From: Alphaproteobacteria bacterium MedPE-SWcel
Lineage (GTDB): Bacteria > Pseudomonadota > Alphaproteobacteria > Rhodobacterales > Rhodobacteraceae
Direction: 5' to 3'
Length of the DNA: 62,267 bases
Assembly: GCA_001874255.1 (NCBI GenBank)
Contig: MPDC01000025.1
Location: 1-62,267, forward strand
The notes beneath the pieces are model-generated. The model was not told the DNA's origin, made no database searches, and worked only from the letters and a program-made list of their open reading frames with translations. The translations under genes and the position numbers were made by a program. Shown in pieces: positions 33,644 through 42,364 of the stretch. Within the stretch, counting starts at the first letter, position 1; the number at the start of each line of letters is the position of its first letter.

Positions 33644-34300
33644 TCACAGATGGGTCCGTGCATATTGGCGGTCCGGTGTTTCCAGATGCGGCACGGCGTT
33701 GAACAGGACCGGGGAATACTGGCCACCGATATTATGCAGACGGTGCAGCGAACTGTTCATGATCGCAAGTGTCATCCGGGCGGTAGCGGCCGTGTCCAGA
33801 CCGAGGCACTGGCGCATCACCATGGCAATCAGACCGCCGGATGTCACCAACAAGGCCGGCCCCTCACCCGCCGCGATGTCCGCCAGAGCGGCCCTGGTTC
33901 TGGACTCGAAATCACGCCAGCTCTCTGGTGGATTGGCGATCTGATTGCCTTCCCACGCGGCAAAGACCTGCGGCAAATGGGCGACAAAACCTTCGCGCTC
34001 TTTGGGGATCGGCAGGTTGTGCTGGGCCTCCATCGCCTGAGCGAGATTGAAATATTCCATTTCATTGAGGCGGGGATCCGAAATCAGCGCATCGGCATCA
34101 AACCCCATGGCCAACGCCGTTTCCATGTGCCGTGAGAGGGTGCCGCAATAGATGCGGGAATAGTGATCCTGGCAGGTCCGGAGATGATCGCCGAGCCAGA
34201 CGGCCTGCTGATGGCCGAGCGCGCTCAGTTTGTCATAGCTGGTTTCGTCGCGCGCTGCGGTATTGGCCTGACCGTGCCGGACCAGCGTGATTTCTGACAT
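33644..34300 (-). CDS. Histidine phosphatase family protein
   Basis: 218 residues. The catalytic RHG motif is at the N-terminus (ITLVRHGQANTAARD), followed by LSALGHQQAVWLGDHL. The second catalytic His region is LLVTSGGLIAMVMRQCLG, where the usual histidine (VSHGG) reads TSGG. The expected distal His is therefore not obvious, and activity may be altered. Family members include phosphoglycerate mutase-like and broad phosphatases. It is 45 bases upstream of the GST gene on the same strand. Confidence 0.82.
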   Translation of the reverse strand: MSEITLVRHGQANTAARDETSYDKLSALGHQQAVWLGDHLRTCQDHYSRIYCGTLSRHMETALAMGFDADALISDPRLNEMEYFNLAQAMEAQHNLPIPKEREGFVAHLPQVFAAWEGNQIANPPESWRDFESRTRAALADIAAGEGPALLVTSGGLIAMVMRQCLGLDTAATARMTLAIMNSSLHRLHNIGGQYSPVLFNAVPHLETPDRQYARTHL

Positions 34301-34419
34301 AGGCGTGCCTCTTTCAACCCGTTGCTGAACTACTAGGGGAGGGGCGTGCCGGATAAAAGGGCGAAGTTGCGGAGCTATGTCCGGGGCGATTTCACTTCCC
34401 CAATGCAGTCCCGATCAGG

Positions 34420-34647
34420 TCAGGCGCGATTGTAGCCCCGTTTCAACATCCGGCTGCGATGGCGGTCTGCGGCAACGGATGCGTCGCGCAGATTGCCGAA
34501 GATATTGATAGTCGTGCGCCCTTTTCCGCCTTTGACACCCCATTCCCGCAGGACGGAGACCTCGTTGAAAAGGTTCATGGCAAGTTCGATCCGGTAGAAC
34601 CGGGCCGGGCGCGTTTGAGCAAGACGATAGAGCAGACAGGTGGCCAT
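34420..34647 (-). CDS. WGR domain protein
   Basis: 75 residues, essentially a lone WGR domain: FYRIELAMNLFNEVSVLREWGVKGG contains the WG(V)xG core, followed by TTINIFGNLRDASVAADRHRSRMLKRGY. WGR domains occur in PARPs and bind nucleic acid ends. Stand-alone bacterial copies, common in Rhodobacteraceae, have no assigned function. No neighbouring gene suggests a role. Confidence 0.82.
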   Translation of the reverse strand: MATCLLYRLAQTRPARFYRIELAMNLFNEVSVLREWGVKGGKGRTTINIFGNLRDASVAADRHRSRMLKRGYNRA

Positions 34648-34790
34648 ATTGTCTTTTTACGCCAGCCGAATCATCGCTGCAAGAGGGCTCTCGATGCGCC
34701 TCGGGCCTGGCTTTGGTTCGGGGCCGGTCGCGTGGATGCTATGGCGGCTGACACATCCGCCCAGGGATGAGATCTGCGAGCGCCGGGGGG

Positions 34791-35510
34791 TCAACTCCAG
34801 CTGACATCGCCCAGAAAGATATAGCCGGCGCCGTAGATTGTTTTGATCAGGCGCGGGTTCTTGGGGTCTTCTCGCAGCTTTGTCCGCAGACGGGAAATCC
34901 GCACATCCATCGCCCGGTCAAAGCTGTCTCCGGCACCGCCGCCCAGCCGCTCCATCATCTGGGACCGGGAGATCAACCGTTTCGGACTGTCGAGAAACAG
35001 CCGCAGAACCTCGCCCTCGGCATGGGAGAATGTGGTCTCCTGGCCGTCGTCGTCTTCCAGCACATAGCGGTCGAAATGGGCGGTCCAGCCGGAAAAGCGC
35101 GCGCGGTCGCCGGTGGGCGCCTTGCCGCCCCGGGGCGCGACACGCAGGCGCACGCGAATACGGGCAACGACCTCTGCCGGGTCAAAGGGTTTGGTGATGT
35201 AGTCATCGGCCCCCAGTTCCAGACCGGTGACGCGGTCATGGACCTGTGCACGGCCGGATATGATGATCACGCTTGCGCCCTGTTCCAAGGCGAGCCGATG
35301 AACCAGGGCCAGGCCGTCGGAATCGGGCAGGGACAGATCCACCAGACAGACGTCCGGTGTCACCCGCTGCAGGGCGGCCTCAAAATCGCGCGCGCGGGAA
35401 AAGCTCTGGGTGCGGTAGCCTGCATCTTCCAGTGTTTCGGTCAGCAGGCGACGGATTTCCGGTTCGTCATCGAGAATGGTCACCAGCGGGGCGAGGGATG
35501 CGTCACGCAT
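34791..35510 (-). CDS. OmpR-family response regulator
   Basis: 239 residues. The receiver domain (about 8-120) has the acidic pair in TILDDEPEIRR, phospho-acceptor Asp 58 in VCLVDLSLPDSDG, Ser in IIISGRAQ and Lys 107 in DYITKPFDP. The OmpR/PhoB winged helix follows (EVLRLFLDSPKRLISRSQMMERL, DVRISRLRTKLREDPKNPRLIKTIYGAGYIF). The start at 35510 overlaps the 3' end of the hybrid kinase gene by 8 bases, so the two form one operon. It is the probable output of that kinase; the divergent transport/ligase cluster is the likely target. Confidence 0.93.
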   Translation of the reverse strand: MRDASLAPLVTILDDEPEIRRLLTETLEDAGYRTQSFSRARDFEAALQRVTPDVCLVDLSLPDSDGLALVHRLALEQGASVIIISGRAQVHDRVTGLELGADDYITKPFDPAEVVARIRVRLRVAPRGGKAPTGDRARFSGWTAHFDRYVLEDDDGQETTFSHAEGEVLRLFLDSPKRLISRSQMMERLGGGAGDSFDRAMDVRISRLRTKLREDPKNPRLIKTIYGAGYIFLGDVSWS

Positions 35511-37407
35511 GCGGTGCCTCCTGTTGCATGAGCGCCAGCAGCTGCGCGCGGTCAAAGGGCTTTTGCAGCAGCGGCGCCTGCGCCAGTGCCTTGAGAAAGA
35601 GCGGATCTGACTGGGGCAGTGATGTCATCAGCACCACCGGCGGCGCGCCGTCGCCCAGACGGTGACACAGATCGACCCCCGTGGCGCTGCCTTCGAGCCG
35701 GATGTCGGAGAGGATCAACGCGATGCCCTCTACATCTGCGACGAGGGCCACGGCTTCGTCGACGCTGGTGGCCTCGATGACGGAATAGCCGAGATCCATC
35801 AGAAGCTGGCGATAGGTTGCGCGCAGTTCGTCACTGTCTTCGACCAGCAGGGCGATGCCGGCCGCCGCCGTGGGGGCAACCCGATAGGGCAGCCGGAGCG
35901 TGACCAGTGCGCCGGATACGGTATTGCCGATCCGGATGTCGCCCCCGGCGGATTTCACCATGTCATAGACCATCGACAGCCCAAGCCCCGAGCCTTCCTG
36001 TCCCTTGGTGGTGAAGAACGGGTTGAGCGCATTGACCAGCGCCTCGGGCGAAAATCCGGGCCCGGTGTCGCCGACGGAGACTTCGATCCATGTATGCCCG
36101 ACCAGATGGGCGGACACCGTGATCTGGCCGCTGACCCCGCAGGCATCGCGGGCATTCAGGATCAGGTTCAAAAGCGCATCCTGCAGGCGGCCCGGGTCCA
36201 GCAGAAACCGGTCCATTCCGGTGTTGTCCAGAACGCTGAGGCCGATCCCCTGCGGCAGGGCGGGCGTTGCGAGGATCTTCAGTTCGGTCAGCAGCGCGTG
36301 CAGATCGGTCGCCTGCGCACGCAGGCCGGGGCGGCCGGTCATTTCGGCCATGCGGTCCAGCAGCCGCCCGCCCCGCCGCGCCGCAGAAAGGGTGCCGTCG
36401 ATCAGCTCTGTGGCGCCTGCGGGAAGATCCATCCGCGACAGTTTTGTCTGCATGCCCAGAATGATCGTCAGCAAATTCGAGAAATCATGCGCCAGCCCGC
36501 TGGTCATCTGGGCCGCGATTTCCCGTTTTCGCGCTTGCTGCAGGGCAACCCGGGCCTGGGTTTCTTCGGTCACATCCATCGACAGGATAAAGACTCCGCC
36601 TTCATGATCGGGGGTAAAGGCCACCCGCAGCCGCTGGCTGTTCACATCTTCGGTGAATTCGAACACCGGGCTGGCGCCCTGATAGGCTTCGGCCAGGTGC
36701 GGTTTGATCCGGGCATAGGCCGAGGGCCCCAGCGCGGTCGAGATATGCTGGCCGAGGATGCCGGACGAGCGACCGGGAAAGACCGAGCTCAACCGTCCGT
36801 TGGTGAAGGTATAATAGCCCTCATCGTCCACATGGGCGATGTGGGCGGGCATCATCTCGGTGGTCAGTCGCGTGCGCGCTTCGATCTGGGTCAGCTGCCG
36901 CTTGGTTTCTTCCAGCGTTTTGATCGTCGCCGCCAGATTGCGGTTGGTGGCGGAGAGTTCCTCGGTGTAGTTCATCACCTGATCCGAGAGTTCTTCGGAT
37001 CGCGCGCGCAGCAATTGCTCCACCCGTTTGGTGCGGGTGATATCGGTATAGACCGTAACCCAGCCGCCCTTGGGCAGGGGCGCCCCTTCGATCGAGATCA
37101 CTTGCCCGTTGGCGCGCTGGCGCTCGACGTAATGCGGAACGAAGGCGCGGGCCTGATCAACGCGCTGCTGCACGAAGTCCTCGATGTCGTCGATGGCTCC
37201 GTAATCCCCCTGCTCGGCGATGAAGCGGATGGTGTCGGCAAAGCTCGCCCCTTCCTGCACCAGATGCGCCGGCAGGTTGAACATCTCCTGAAAGCGATGG
37301 TTGCAGGCCGCCAGCCGCAACCTGTCGTCATAGACGGATAACGCCTGTGCAATCAGGTTCAACCCGGCATCAATCATGGCCGTGCGCTGTGCGTTGGTCT
37401 GTTTCAT
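35503..37407 (-). CDS. Hybrid histidine kinase: two PAS domains, HisKA, HATPase, receiver
   Basis: 634 residues, with no membrane helix. PAS 1 spans about 12-125 (ALSVYDDRLRLAACNHRFQEM, ending VTVYTDITRTKR). A coiled coil runs about 128-178 and PAS 2 about 180-285. HisKA has His 307 in SGLAHDFSNLLTIILG. HATPase N-box LNLILNARDAC (about 413-423), DTGPGF and GSGLGLSMVYDMV follow. The C-terminal receiver (about 516-634) has Asp 568 in LILSDIRLEG and Lys in LLQKPFD. The start is at 37407; a further in-frame ATG at 37491 is rejected. It diverges from the acyl-CoA ligase/ABC cluster. The ligand is unknown. Confidence 0.9.
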   Translation of the reverse strand: MKQTNAQRTAMIDAGLNLIAQALSVYDDRLRLAACNHRFQEMFNLPAHLVQEGASFADTIRFIAEQGDYGAIDDIEDFVQQRVDQARAFVPHYVERQRANGQVISIEGAPLPKGGWVTVYTDITRTKRVEQLLRARSEELSDQVMNYTEELSATNRNLAATIKTLEETKRQLTQIEARTRLTTEMMPAHIAHVDDEGYYTFTNGRLSSVFPGRSSGILGQHISTALGPSAYARIKPHLAEAYQGASPVFEFTEDVNSQRLRVAFTPDHEGGVFILSMDVTEETQARVALQQARKREIAAQMTSGLAHDFSNLLTIILGMQTKLSRMDLPAGATELIDGTLSAARRGGRLLDRMAEMTGRPGLRAQATDLHALLTELKILATPALPQGIGLSVLDNTGMDRFLLDPGRLQDALLNLILNARDACGVSGQITVSAHLVGHTWIEVSVGDTGPGFSPEALVNALNPFFTTKGQEGSGLGLSMVYDMVKSAGGDIRIGNTVSGALVTLRLPYRVAPTAAAGIALLVEDSDELRATYRQLLMDLGYSVIEATSVDEAVALVADVEGIALILSDIRLEGSATGVDLCHRLGDGAPPVVLMTSLPQSDPLFLKALAQAPLLQKPFDRAQLLALMQQEAPHA

Positions 37408-37555
37408 CTCCGCTCCCTGCCCATTGGCTAGCAGGTTGCGACAGGGAGGCAAAGCAGCTTGTGAGAGCGCAGGGTTTGGGCCGCGATCCACAAATAATCC
37501 GCACTTGTTACAATTCGAAAGGTTTCAGAAATCATCGCGAAAAACTTGCTTTGTT

Positions 37556-37576
37556 ACGTTAGGGCTGTCCTAATGT
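37556..37576. promoter_or_regulatory. Inverted repeat in the divergent kinase/ligase promoter region
   Basis: Arms ACGTTAGG and CCTAATGT (7 of 8 pairs, with TTAGG/CCTAA perfect) flank GCTGT. It is centred about 92 bases before the acyl-CoA ligase start and about 160 before the kinase start. A plausible binding site for the adjacent response regulator or another dimeric factor; no matching known motif recalled. Confidence 0.5.
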
Positions 37577-37657
37577 GGACATAAGGATCGCCCCGCACAC
37601 CCGTGCGAGAGGCGGCCAATCCGGTCGAGGAGGACCGGATACGGGAGGAGTAAATAC

Positions 37658-39643
37658 GTGTCTCACACCGCTGCGCAGACCCTGTCTGGCGCCGGGCAGT
37701 TCTTGTCTGTACCGGCCTTGCTGGAGAGAAATGCCACTGTCTATGCCGACCGCCCGGCCTATCGGGAGAAGGAATTTGGCATTTGGCAGAGCTGGACCTG
37801 GAGAGAAACCGCCGAGGAGATCGACGCGCTTGCGTTGGGTCTTCTGACGCTTGGGGTCTCGGAAGGGGATTTCATTGCCATCATCGGTCGCAACCGGCCG
37901 TCGCTATACTGGTCCATGGTGGCCGCGCAGAGCGTCGGTGCCGTGCCTGTGCCGATCTATCAGGATTCCGGTCCCGAAGAGATGGCCTATGTTCTGGATC
38001 ACTGCGGCGCGGCCTATGTGATCGCCGGCGATCAGGAGCAAGTCGACAAGGTTGTCGAAATCAAGGATCAGCTGGAGAACCTCAAACATGTGATCTACGT
38101 CGACCCGCGCGGGTTGCGGAAATACGATCACGAGCATTTGCACCCCTATCGTGAAGTGCAGGAGCGAGGGCGCGCTGCGCGGGCAGAGGTCGGCGGTGAG
38201 CTGACGACCCGGCGTGCCAGGCTGTCCTACGACAGTACCTGCGTCATGCTCTACACGTCCGGCACCACCGGCCGGCCAAAGGGCGTGGTTCTGTCGAACC
38301 GGAATGTCATTGAGAGCGCAAAAAATGCCAGTGAATTTGACAAGCTGACGGAGCGCGAAGAGGTTCTGTCCTATCTGCCCATGGCCTGGGTTGGTGATTT
38401 CATTTTCTCTCTGGGTCAAAGCTACTGGTGCGGCTTCTGCGTCAATTGTCCGGAGAGCCCGGATACGATGATGACCGACCTGCGCGAAATCGGCCCGACC
38501 TATTTCTTTGCGCCGCCCCGGGTGTTCGAGGGTCAGCTGACCAATGTGATGATCCGGATGGAGGACGCCAGTCGTCTGAAACAGCGGATGTTTCACTACT
38601 TCCTTGCGCATGCCAAGAAGGTTGGAGGGCGGATCCTTGACGGAAAGCCGGTGAGTGGTTCGGACCGTTTGAAATACTGGCTCGGCAATCTGCTGATCTA
38701 CGGCCCGTTGAAGGATACGCTGGGATATGGCCGTATTCGCGTCGGCTATACGGCGGGCGAGGCGATCGGGCCGGAGATCTTTGATTTCTACCGGAGTCTC
38801 GGGATCAACCTGAAGCAGCTCTATGGTCAGACCGAAGCGACGGTTTTCATCACGGTGCAGCCGGATGGTGAAGTGCGGGCGGATACGGTTGGTGTTCCGG
38901 CGCCTGATGTCGAGATCAAGATCGATGAAACCGGAGAGATACATTACCGGTCGCCCGGAACCTTTGTCGAATATTACAAGAATGCCGAGTCGACGGCGTC
39001 GACCAAGGACGCCGAGGGCTGGGTCGCGACGGGGGATGCGGGCTTTATCGAGGAGACCTCGGGACACTTGCGGATCATCGACCGGGCCAAGGATGTCGGG
39101 AAAATGGCCGATGGCGCGATGTTTGCGCCGAAATACGTCGAGAACAAGCTGAAGTTCTATCCCGATATTCTGGAAGCCGTGGTCTTCGGCAATGGCCGCG
39201 ATCGCTGTGTGGCGTTTATCAATATCGACCTGACGGCGGTCGGGAACTGGGCCGAGCGCAACAATATTGCCTATGGATCCTATCAGGAGCTGGCCGGGCA
39301 CCCGCGGGTTCTGGAGACGATCCGGTCACATGTGGAGGCGGTCAACGTCTCGGTGGCGCAGGACGAAATGCTGTCGGGCTGTCAGATCCATCGCTTTGTG
39401 GTGCTGCACAAGGAACTGGATGCCGATGATGGCGAAATCACCCGCACGGGCAAGGTGCGTCGCCGCATCGTCGAGGAGAAATTCGCCGATATCATCGCCG
39501 CCCTGTATGACGGTTCGGAGCAGGTCTCGACCCGGACCGAAGTCACCTATGAGGACGGGCGCAAGGGCGCGATCAGCGCCACGCTCAGCCTTGTGGACGC
39601 CAAGGTGCAATCCGCGATCACGCGCGCGGTGGCGGCAGAATGA
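37658..39643 (+). CDS. AMP-dependent acyl-CoA ligase, long-chain (FadD15-like) type
   Basis: 661 residues. It activates a carboxylic acid with ATP and CoA through an acyl-AMP. The P-loop MLYTSGTTGRPKGVVLS, the PMAWVGD stretch, YGQTEATVFIT and GWVATGDAGFIEE with the hinge DRAKDVGKMADG are intact. The total length and insertions match the long-chain ACSL-like class rather than acetyl-CoA synthetase. The start is GTG with a strong GGGAGGAG site. It is the first gene of the cluster with a LIV-type ABC transporter and a second CoA ligase, suggesting it traps an imported acid. The natural substrate is unknown. Confidence 0.88.
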   Translation: MSHTAAQTLSGAGQFLSVPALLERNATVYADRPAYREKEFGIWQSWTWRETAEEIDALALGLLTLGVSEGDFIAIIGRNRPSLYWSMVAAQSVGAVPVPIYQDSGPEEMAYVLDHCGAAYVIAGDQEQVDKVVEIKDQLENLKHVIYVDPRGLRKYDHEHLHPYREVQERGRAARAEVGGELTTRRARLSYDSTCVMLYTSGTTGRPKGVVLSNRNVIESAKNASEFDKLTEREEVLSYLPMAWVGDFIFSLGQSYWCGFCVNCPESPDTMMTDLREIGPTYFFAPPRVFEGQLTNVMIRMEDASRLKQRMFHYFLAHAKKVGGRILDGKPVSGSDRLKYWLGNLLIYGPLKDTLGYGRIRVGYTAGEAIGPEIFDFYRSLGINLKQLYGQTEATVFITVQPDGEVRADTVGVPAPDVEIKIDETGEIHYRSPGTFVEYYKNAESTASTKDAEGWVATGDAGFIEETSGHLRIIDRAKDVGKMADGAMFAPKYVENKLKFYPDILEAVVFGNGRDRCVAFINIDLTAVGNWAERNNIAYGSYQELAGHPRVLETIRSHVEAVNVSVAQDEMLSGCQIHRFVVLHKELDADDGEITRTGKVRRRIVEEKFADIIAALYDGSEQVSTRTEVTYEDGRKGAISATLSLVDAKVQSAITRAVAAE

Positions 39644-39730
39644 GGCCGGTCGGATCGACGCTCGTGCAGGCAAGCTGCACATCGCCCCGCCCGCCGTCCC
39701 CAAAAACGACAGAAATCGAAGGAGGGGCCC

Positions 39731-40549
39731 ATGCTTGACCAATCCGACAGCTATTTGACCGAGGACGGCCGCAGGATTGGCGCTGTGGTCATGGAGATGA
39801 AGAACATCACCCTGCGCTTTGGCGGAGTGGTGGCCATCAAGGACATCTCCTTTGATATTCGCGAGGGAGAGATCCGCGCGATCATCGGTCCCAACGGCGC
39901 GGGCAAGTCCTCGATGCTGAATGTGATCTCGGGATTTTACGTGCCGCAGGACGGCGAGGTTCTGTTCCACGGCAAGAAACGCCCGCCGATGCGCCCCTAT
40001 GAGGTCGCACGTCAGGGCATTGCGCGCACCTTTCAGAACATTGCCCTGTTTGATGGCATGAGCGTGCTCGACAATGTGATGACCGGGCGTCTGAACTATA
40101 TGAAAACGAACCTTTTTCAGCAGGCCTTGTGGAAGGGCTGGGCGGAGAAGGAAGAGACCGAAAACCGGGAAGTGGTGGAAAAGATCATCGACTTTCTCGA
40201 AATTCAGGCCATCCGCAAGACCCCGGTGGCGCGGCTGCCCTACGGGTTGAAAAAGCGTGTCGAACTGGCCCGTGCATTGGCTGCGGAACCAAAGCTGTTG
40301 CTGCTGGACGAGCCGATGGCGGGCATGAACGTCGAGGAGAAAGAGGACATGTCCCGCTTCATCCTCGATGTGAATGACGAGTTCGGCACCACGATCGCCC
40401 TGATCGAGCACGACATGGGCGTGGTCATGGATCTGAGCGACCGGGTCGTGGTGATGGATTATGGCAAGAAAATTGGCGACGGCACACCAGACGAGGTGCG
40501 CAACAACCAGGATGTGATCGATGCCTATCTGGGGGTGTCCCATGACTGA
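39731..40549 (+). CDS. LIV-type (HAAT) ABC transporter ATP-binding protein, LivG-like
   Basis: 272 residues. Walker A GPNGAGKSSMLNVISG, Q-loop in GIARTFQNIALFDGMSVLDNV, Walker B LLLLDEPMAGMNVEEKE, switch His in ALIEHDMGVV. The ABC signature reads LPYGLKKRVELARAL rather than LSGGQ, a known LivG-type variation. AGGAGG precedes the ATG. With the LivF-like partner it forms the nucleotide-binding pair of the importer. Confidence 0.92.
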   Translation: MLDQSDSYLTEDGRRIGAVVMEMKNITLRFGGVVAIKDISFDIREGEIRAIIGPNGAGKSSMLNVISGFYVPQDGEVLFHGKKRPPMRPYEVARQGIARTFQNIALFDGMSVLDNVMTGRLNYMKTNLFQQALWKGWAEKEETENREVVEKIIDFLEIQAIRKTPVARLPYGLKKRVELARALAAEPKLLLLDEPMAGMNVEEKEDMSRFILDVNDEFGTTIALIEHDMGVVMDLSDRVVVMDYGKKIGDGTPDEVRNNQDVIDAYLGVSHD

Positions 40550-40578
40550 GGCTGCAGAAAAAAACAAGGAGGCGTGCC

Positions 40579-41565
40579 ATGTCTGATCAACTGATCTTTG
40601 CCATGGAGGTGACGCTGAACGGGCTGATGGCGGGCGTGCTCTATGCGCTGGTCGCGCTGGGCTTCGTGCTGATTTACAAGGCGTCGGGCATTTTCAACTA
40701 CGCTCAGGGCGTCATGGCGCTTTTCGCCGCCATGACCCTTGTCGGCATCATGAACGGGCAGGTGCCGTTTTCGCACCTGATCAACGCCCTGTTTGGCGGG
40801 CACACGACCCATTTCGGCTGGACCGTGCCGTCGCTGGTGGCGATCTTGATGACGATTGCGGTCATGGTGGTCCTCGCTTGGCTCGTGCAGGTTCTGGTGA
40901 TGAAGCATCTCGTGGGGCAGGAGCCGATCATCCTGTTCATGGCCACCATTGGTCTGGCCTACTTCCTCGAAGGCGTGGCAGACCTGATGTGGGGGTCGGA
41001 GATAAAGACCCTCGATGTCGGGCTGCCGCAGGGGATCAACCTGTGGATCGACGAGACGACCTTGGGGATTTTCGGCTACGGCTTCTTTATCGACAACCTC
41101 GACATCGTGGCGACTGTGATCGCGGCCCTGTTGGTCACGGGGCTGGTGCTGTTCAGCCAGTATACCAAGCAGGGACGGGCCATGCGCGCGGTCGCGGATG
41201 ATCATCAGGCGGCGCTGTCGGTCGGGATCTCGCTGAATTTCATCTGGGTGCTGGTCTGGTCCGTCGCGGGTTTTGTTGCGCTGGTCGCGGGCATCATGTG
41301 GGGCACCAAATCGGGGGTGCAGTTCTCGCTGTCTCTGATTGCGCTCAAGGCCCTGCCGGTGCTGATGCTCGGCGGCTTCACCTCGATACCGGGAGCCATC
41401 GTCGGCGGCCTCATCATCGGGGTCGGGGAAAAACTCTTTGAGTTTCTCATCGGCCCGATGGTGGGCGGCGCGACCGAAAACTGGTTCGCCTATGTGCTTG
41501 CGCTGATCTTTCTGGTGTTCCGCCCTCAGGGCCTCTTTGGAGAAAAGATCATTGAGCGTGTCTGA
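40579..41565 (+). CDS. LIV-type ABC transporter permease, LivH-like
   Basis: 328 residues, with about 8 membrane helices. Family blocks: LNGLMAGVLYALVALGFVLIYKASGIFNYAQG near the N-terminus, then RAMRAVADDHQAALSVGIS (the EAA-like cytoplasmic loop) and LGGFTSIPGAIVGGLIIGVGE. AAGGAGG precedes the ATG. The next gene on the same strand, the LivM-like permease, is 800 bases away because an antisense gene lies between them. Confidence 0.92.
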   Translation: MSDQLIFAMEVTLNGLMAGVLYALVALGFVLIYKASGIFNYAQGVMALFAAMTLVGIMNGQVPFSHLINALFGGHTTHFGWTVPSLVAILMTIAVMVVLAWLVQVLVMKHLVGQEPIILFMATIGLAYFLEGVADLMWGSEIKTLDVGLPQGINLWIDETTLGIFGYGFFIDNLDIVATVIAALLVTGLVLFSQYTKQGRAMRAVADDHQAALSVGISLNFIWVLVWSVAGFVALVAGIMWGTKSGVQFSLSLIALKALPVLMLGGFTSIPGAIVGGLIIGVGEKLFEFLIGPMVGGATENWFAYVLALIFLVFRPQGLFGEKIIERV

Positions 41566-41601
41566 TCCCAATCTCGTCCCTGCCTTGCCAGCGCTGCAGA
41601 C

Positions 41602-42087
41602 TCAGGTCTGCATACGCTGGAAGGCTGCGATGACGATGGCGGCAAACACCGTAATGGCCAGCGTCAGCGCGATGGTGATGTCGCCAATCAGCCGTCCGAT
41701 CAGAAAGGTCATGAGCCCGGCCGCGCAGAGACCGATAAAAATGAGCCCCCAGAACGATGAAATATCGTCCGGATTGCCCGCAGATGTCTCCGTGCGGACT
41801 TCGGGGCGGACTTCGGGGCGGGCCTCGGCACGGGCCTGTGGCCGGTCCGGGGACGGGGCACGCGACGGCGCGGGGCCGGGCGCAGGTTCAGGCGCGCGTC
41901 TCGGTCTGACCGGTGCGGCACGTGCCGTCGGCTGCGACCGCGGTTGCGCGGAAAAAGAGGGCGTGACATCGGCATCCTCGACCGACGCCAGAATCCTCTC
42001 TCTCTCGGTTGCATATTCTTTGGCGGAAATATCGCCACGTTTCCGGGCAGCATCCAGCTGCCGGATTTCTTCCAAAATCGCAGTCAT
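41602..42087 (-). CDS. Small membrane protein with SHOCT-like N-terminus, antisense within the transporter cluster
   Basis: 161 residues from the ATG at 42087 (another in-frame start is 3 codons upstream). The N-terminal 35 residues (ILEEIRQLDAARKRGDISAKEYATERERIL) resemble a SHOCT-type short helical motif. A Pro/Ala/Arg-rich disordered linker follows, with RPEVRPEVRTE repeats, then two adjacent membrane helices (FWGLIFIGLCAAGLMTFLIG, ITIALTLAITVFAAIVIAAF). It is transcribed against the surrounding operon, between the two permease genes. The function is unknown. Two AATGTGGCGAA repeats lie just upstream. Confidence 0.72.
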   Translation of the reverse strand: MTAILEEIRQLDAARKRGDISAKEYATERERILASVEDADVTPSFSAQPRSQPTARAAPVRPRRAPEPAPGPAPSRAPSPDRPQARAEARPEVRPEVRTETSAGNPDDISSFWGLIFIGLCAAGLMTFLIGRLIGDITIALTLAITVFAAIVIAAFQRMQT

Positions 42088-42113
42088 CTTACCCACTCAC
42101 ATTTCCCACGCAG

Positions 42114-42148
42114 AATGTGGCGAACAGATTTGGGCAAAATGTGGCGAA
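42114..42148. promoter_or_regulatory. Direct repeat upstream of the antisense membrane-protein gene
   Basis: Two exact copies of AATGTGGCGAA (42114-42124 and 42138-42148) start 24 bases apart, 27-61 bases before the minus-strand start at 42087. The spacing and position suggest an activator or repressor site. The remainder of 42149-42364 has no further clear signal except GGGAG before the LivM-like start. Confidence 0.5.
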
Positions 42149-42364
42149 ACACGGATATCTGACGAAATGGTTAACGGCGCCAACTCTGCGAGGGACCTGC
42201 CGATCGACCGGATCTCCGTGCTGCACAGAGCTGCGCCCGCGCCGCGCCCAGCCATGAGGCCCGCCTTCGCACCGGGCGGCGGGGTGTCGATGCAGCGGCA
42301 CCCAATCCCGTCGGGGCGCGGCGTGGTGAATAATTATAACGTAAACACAGGGAGCCTCTGAGCC

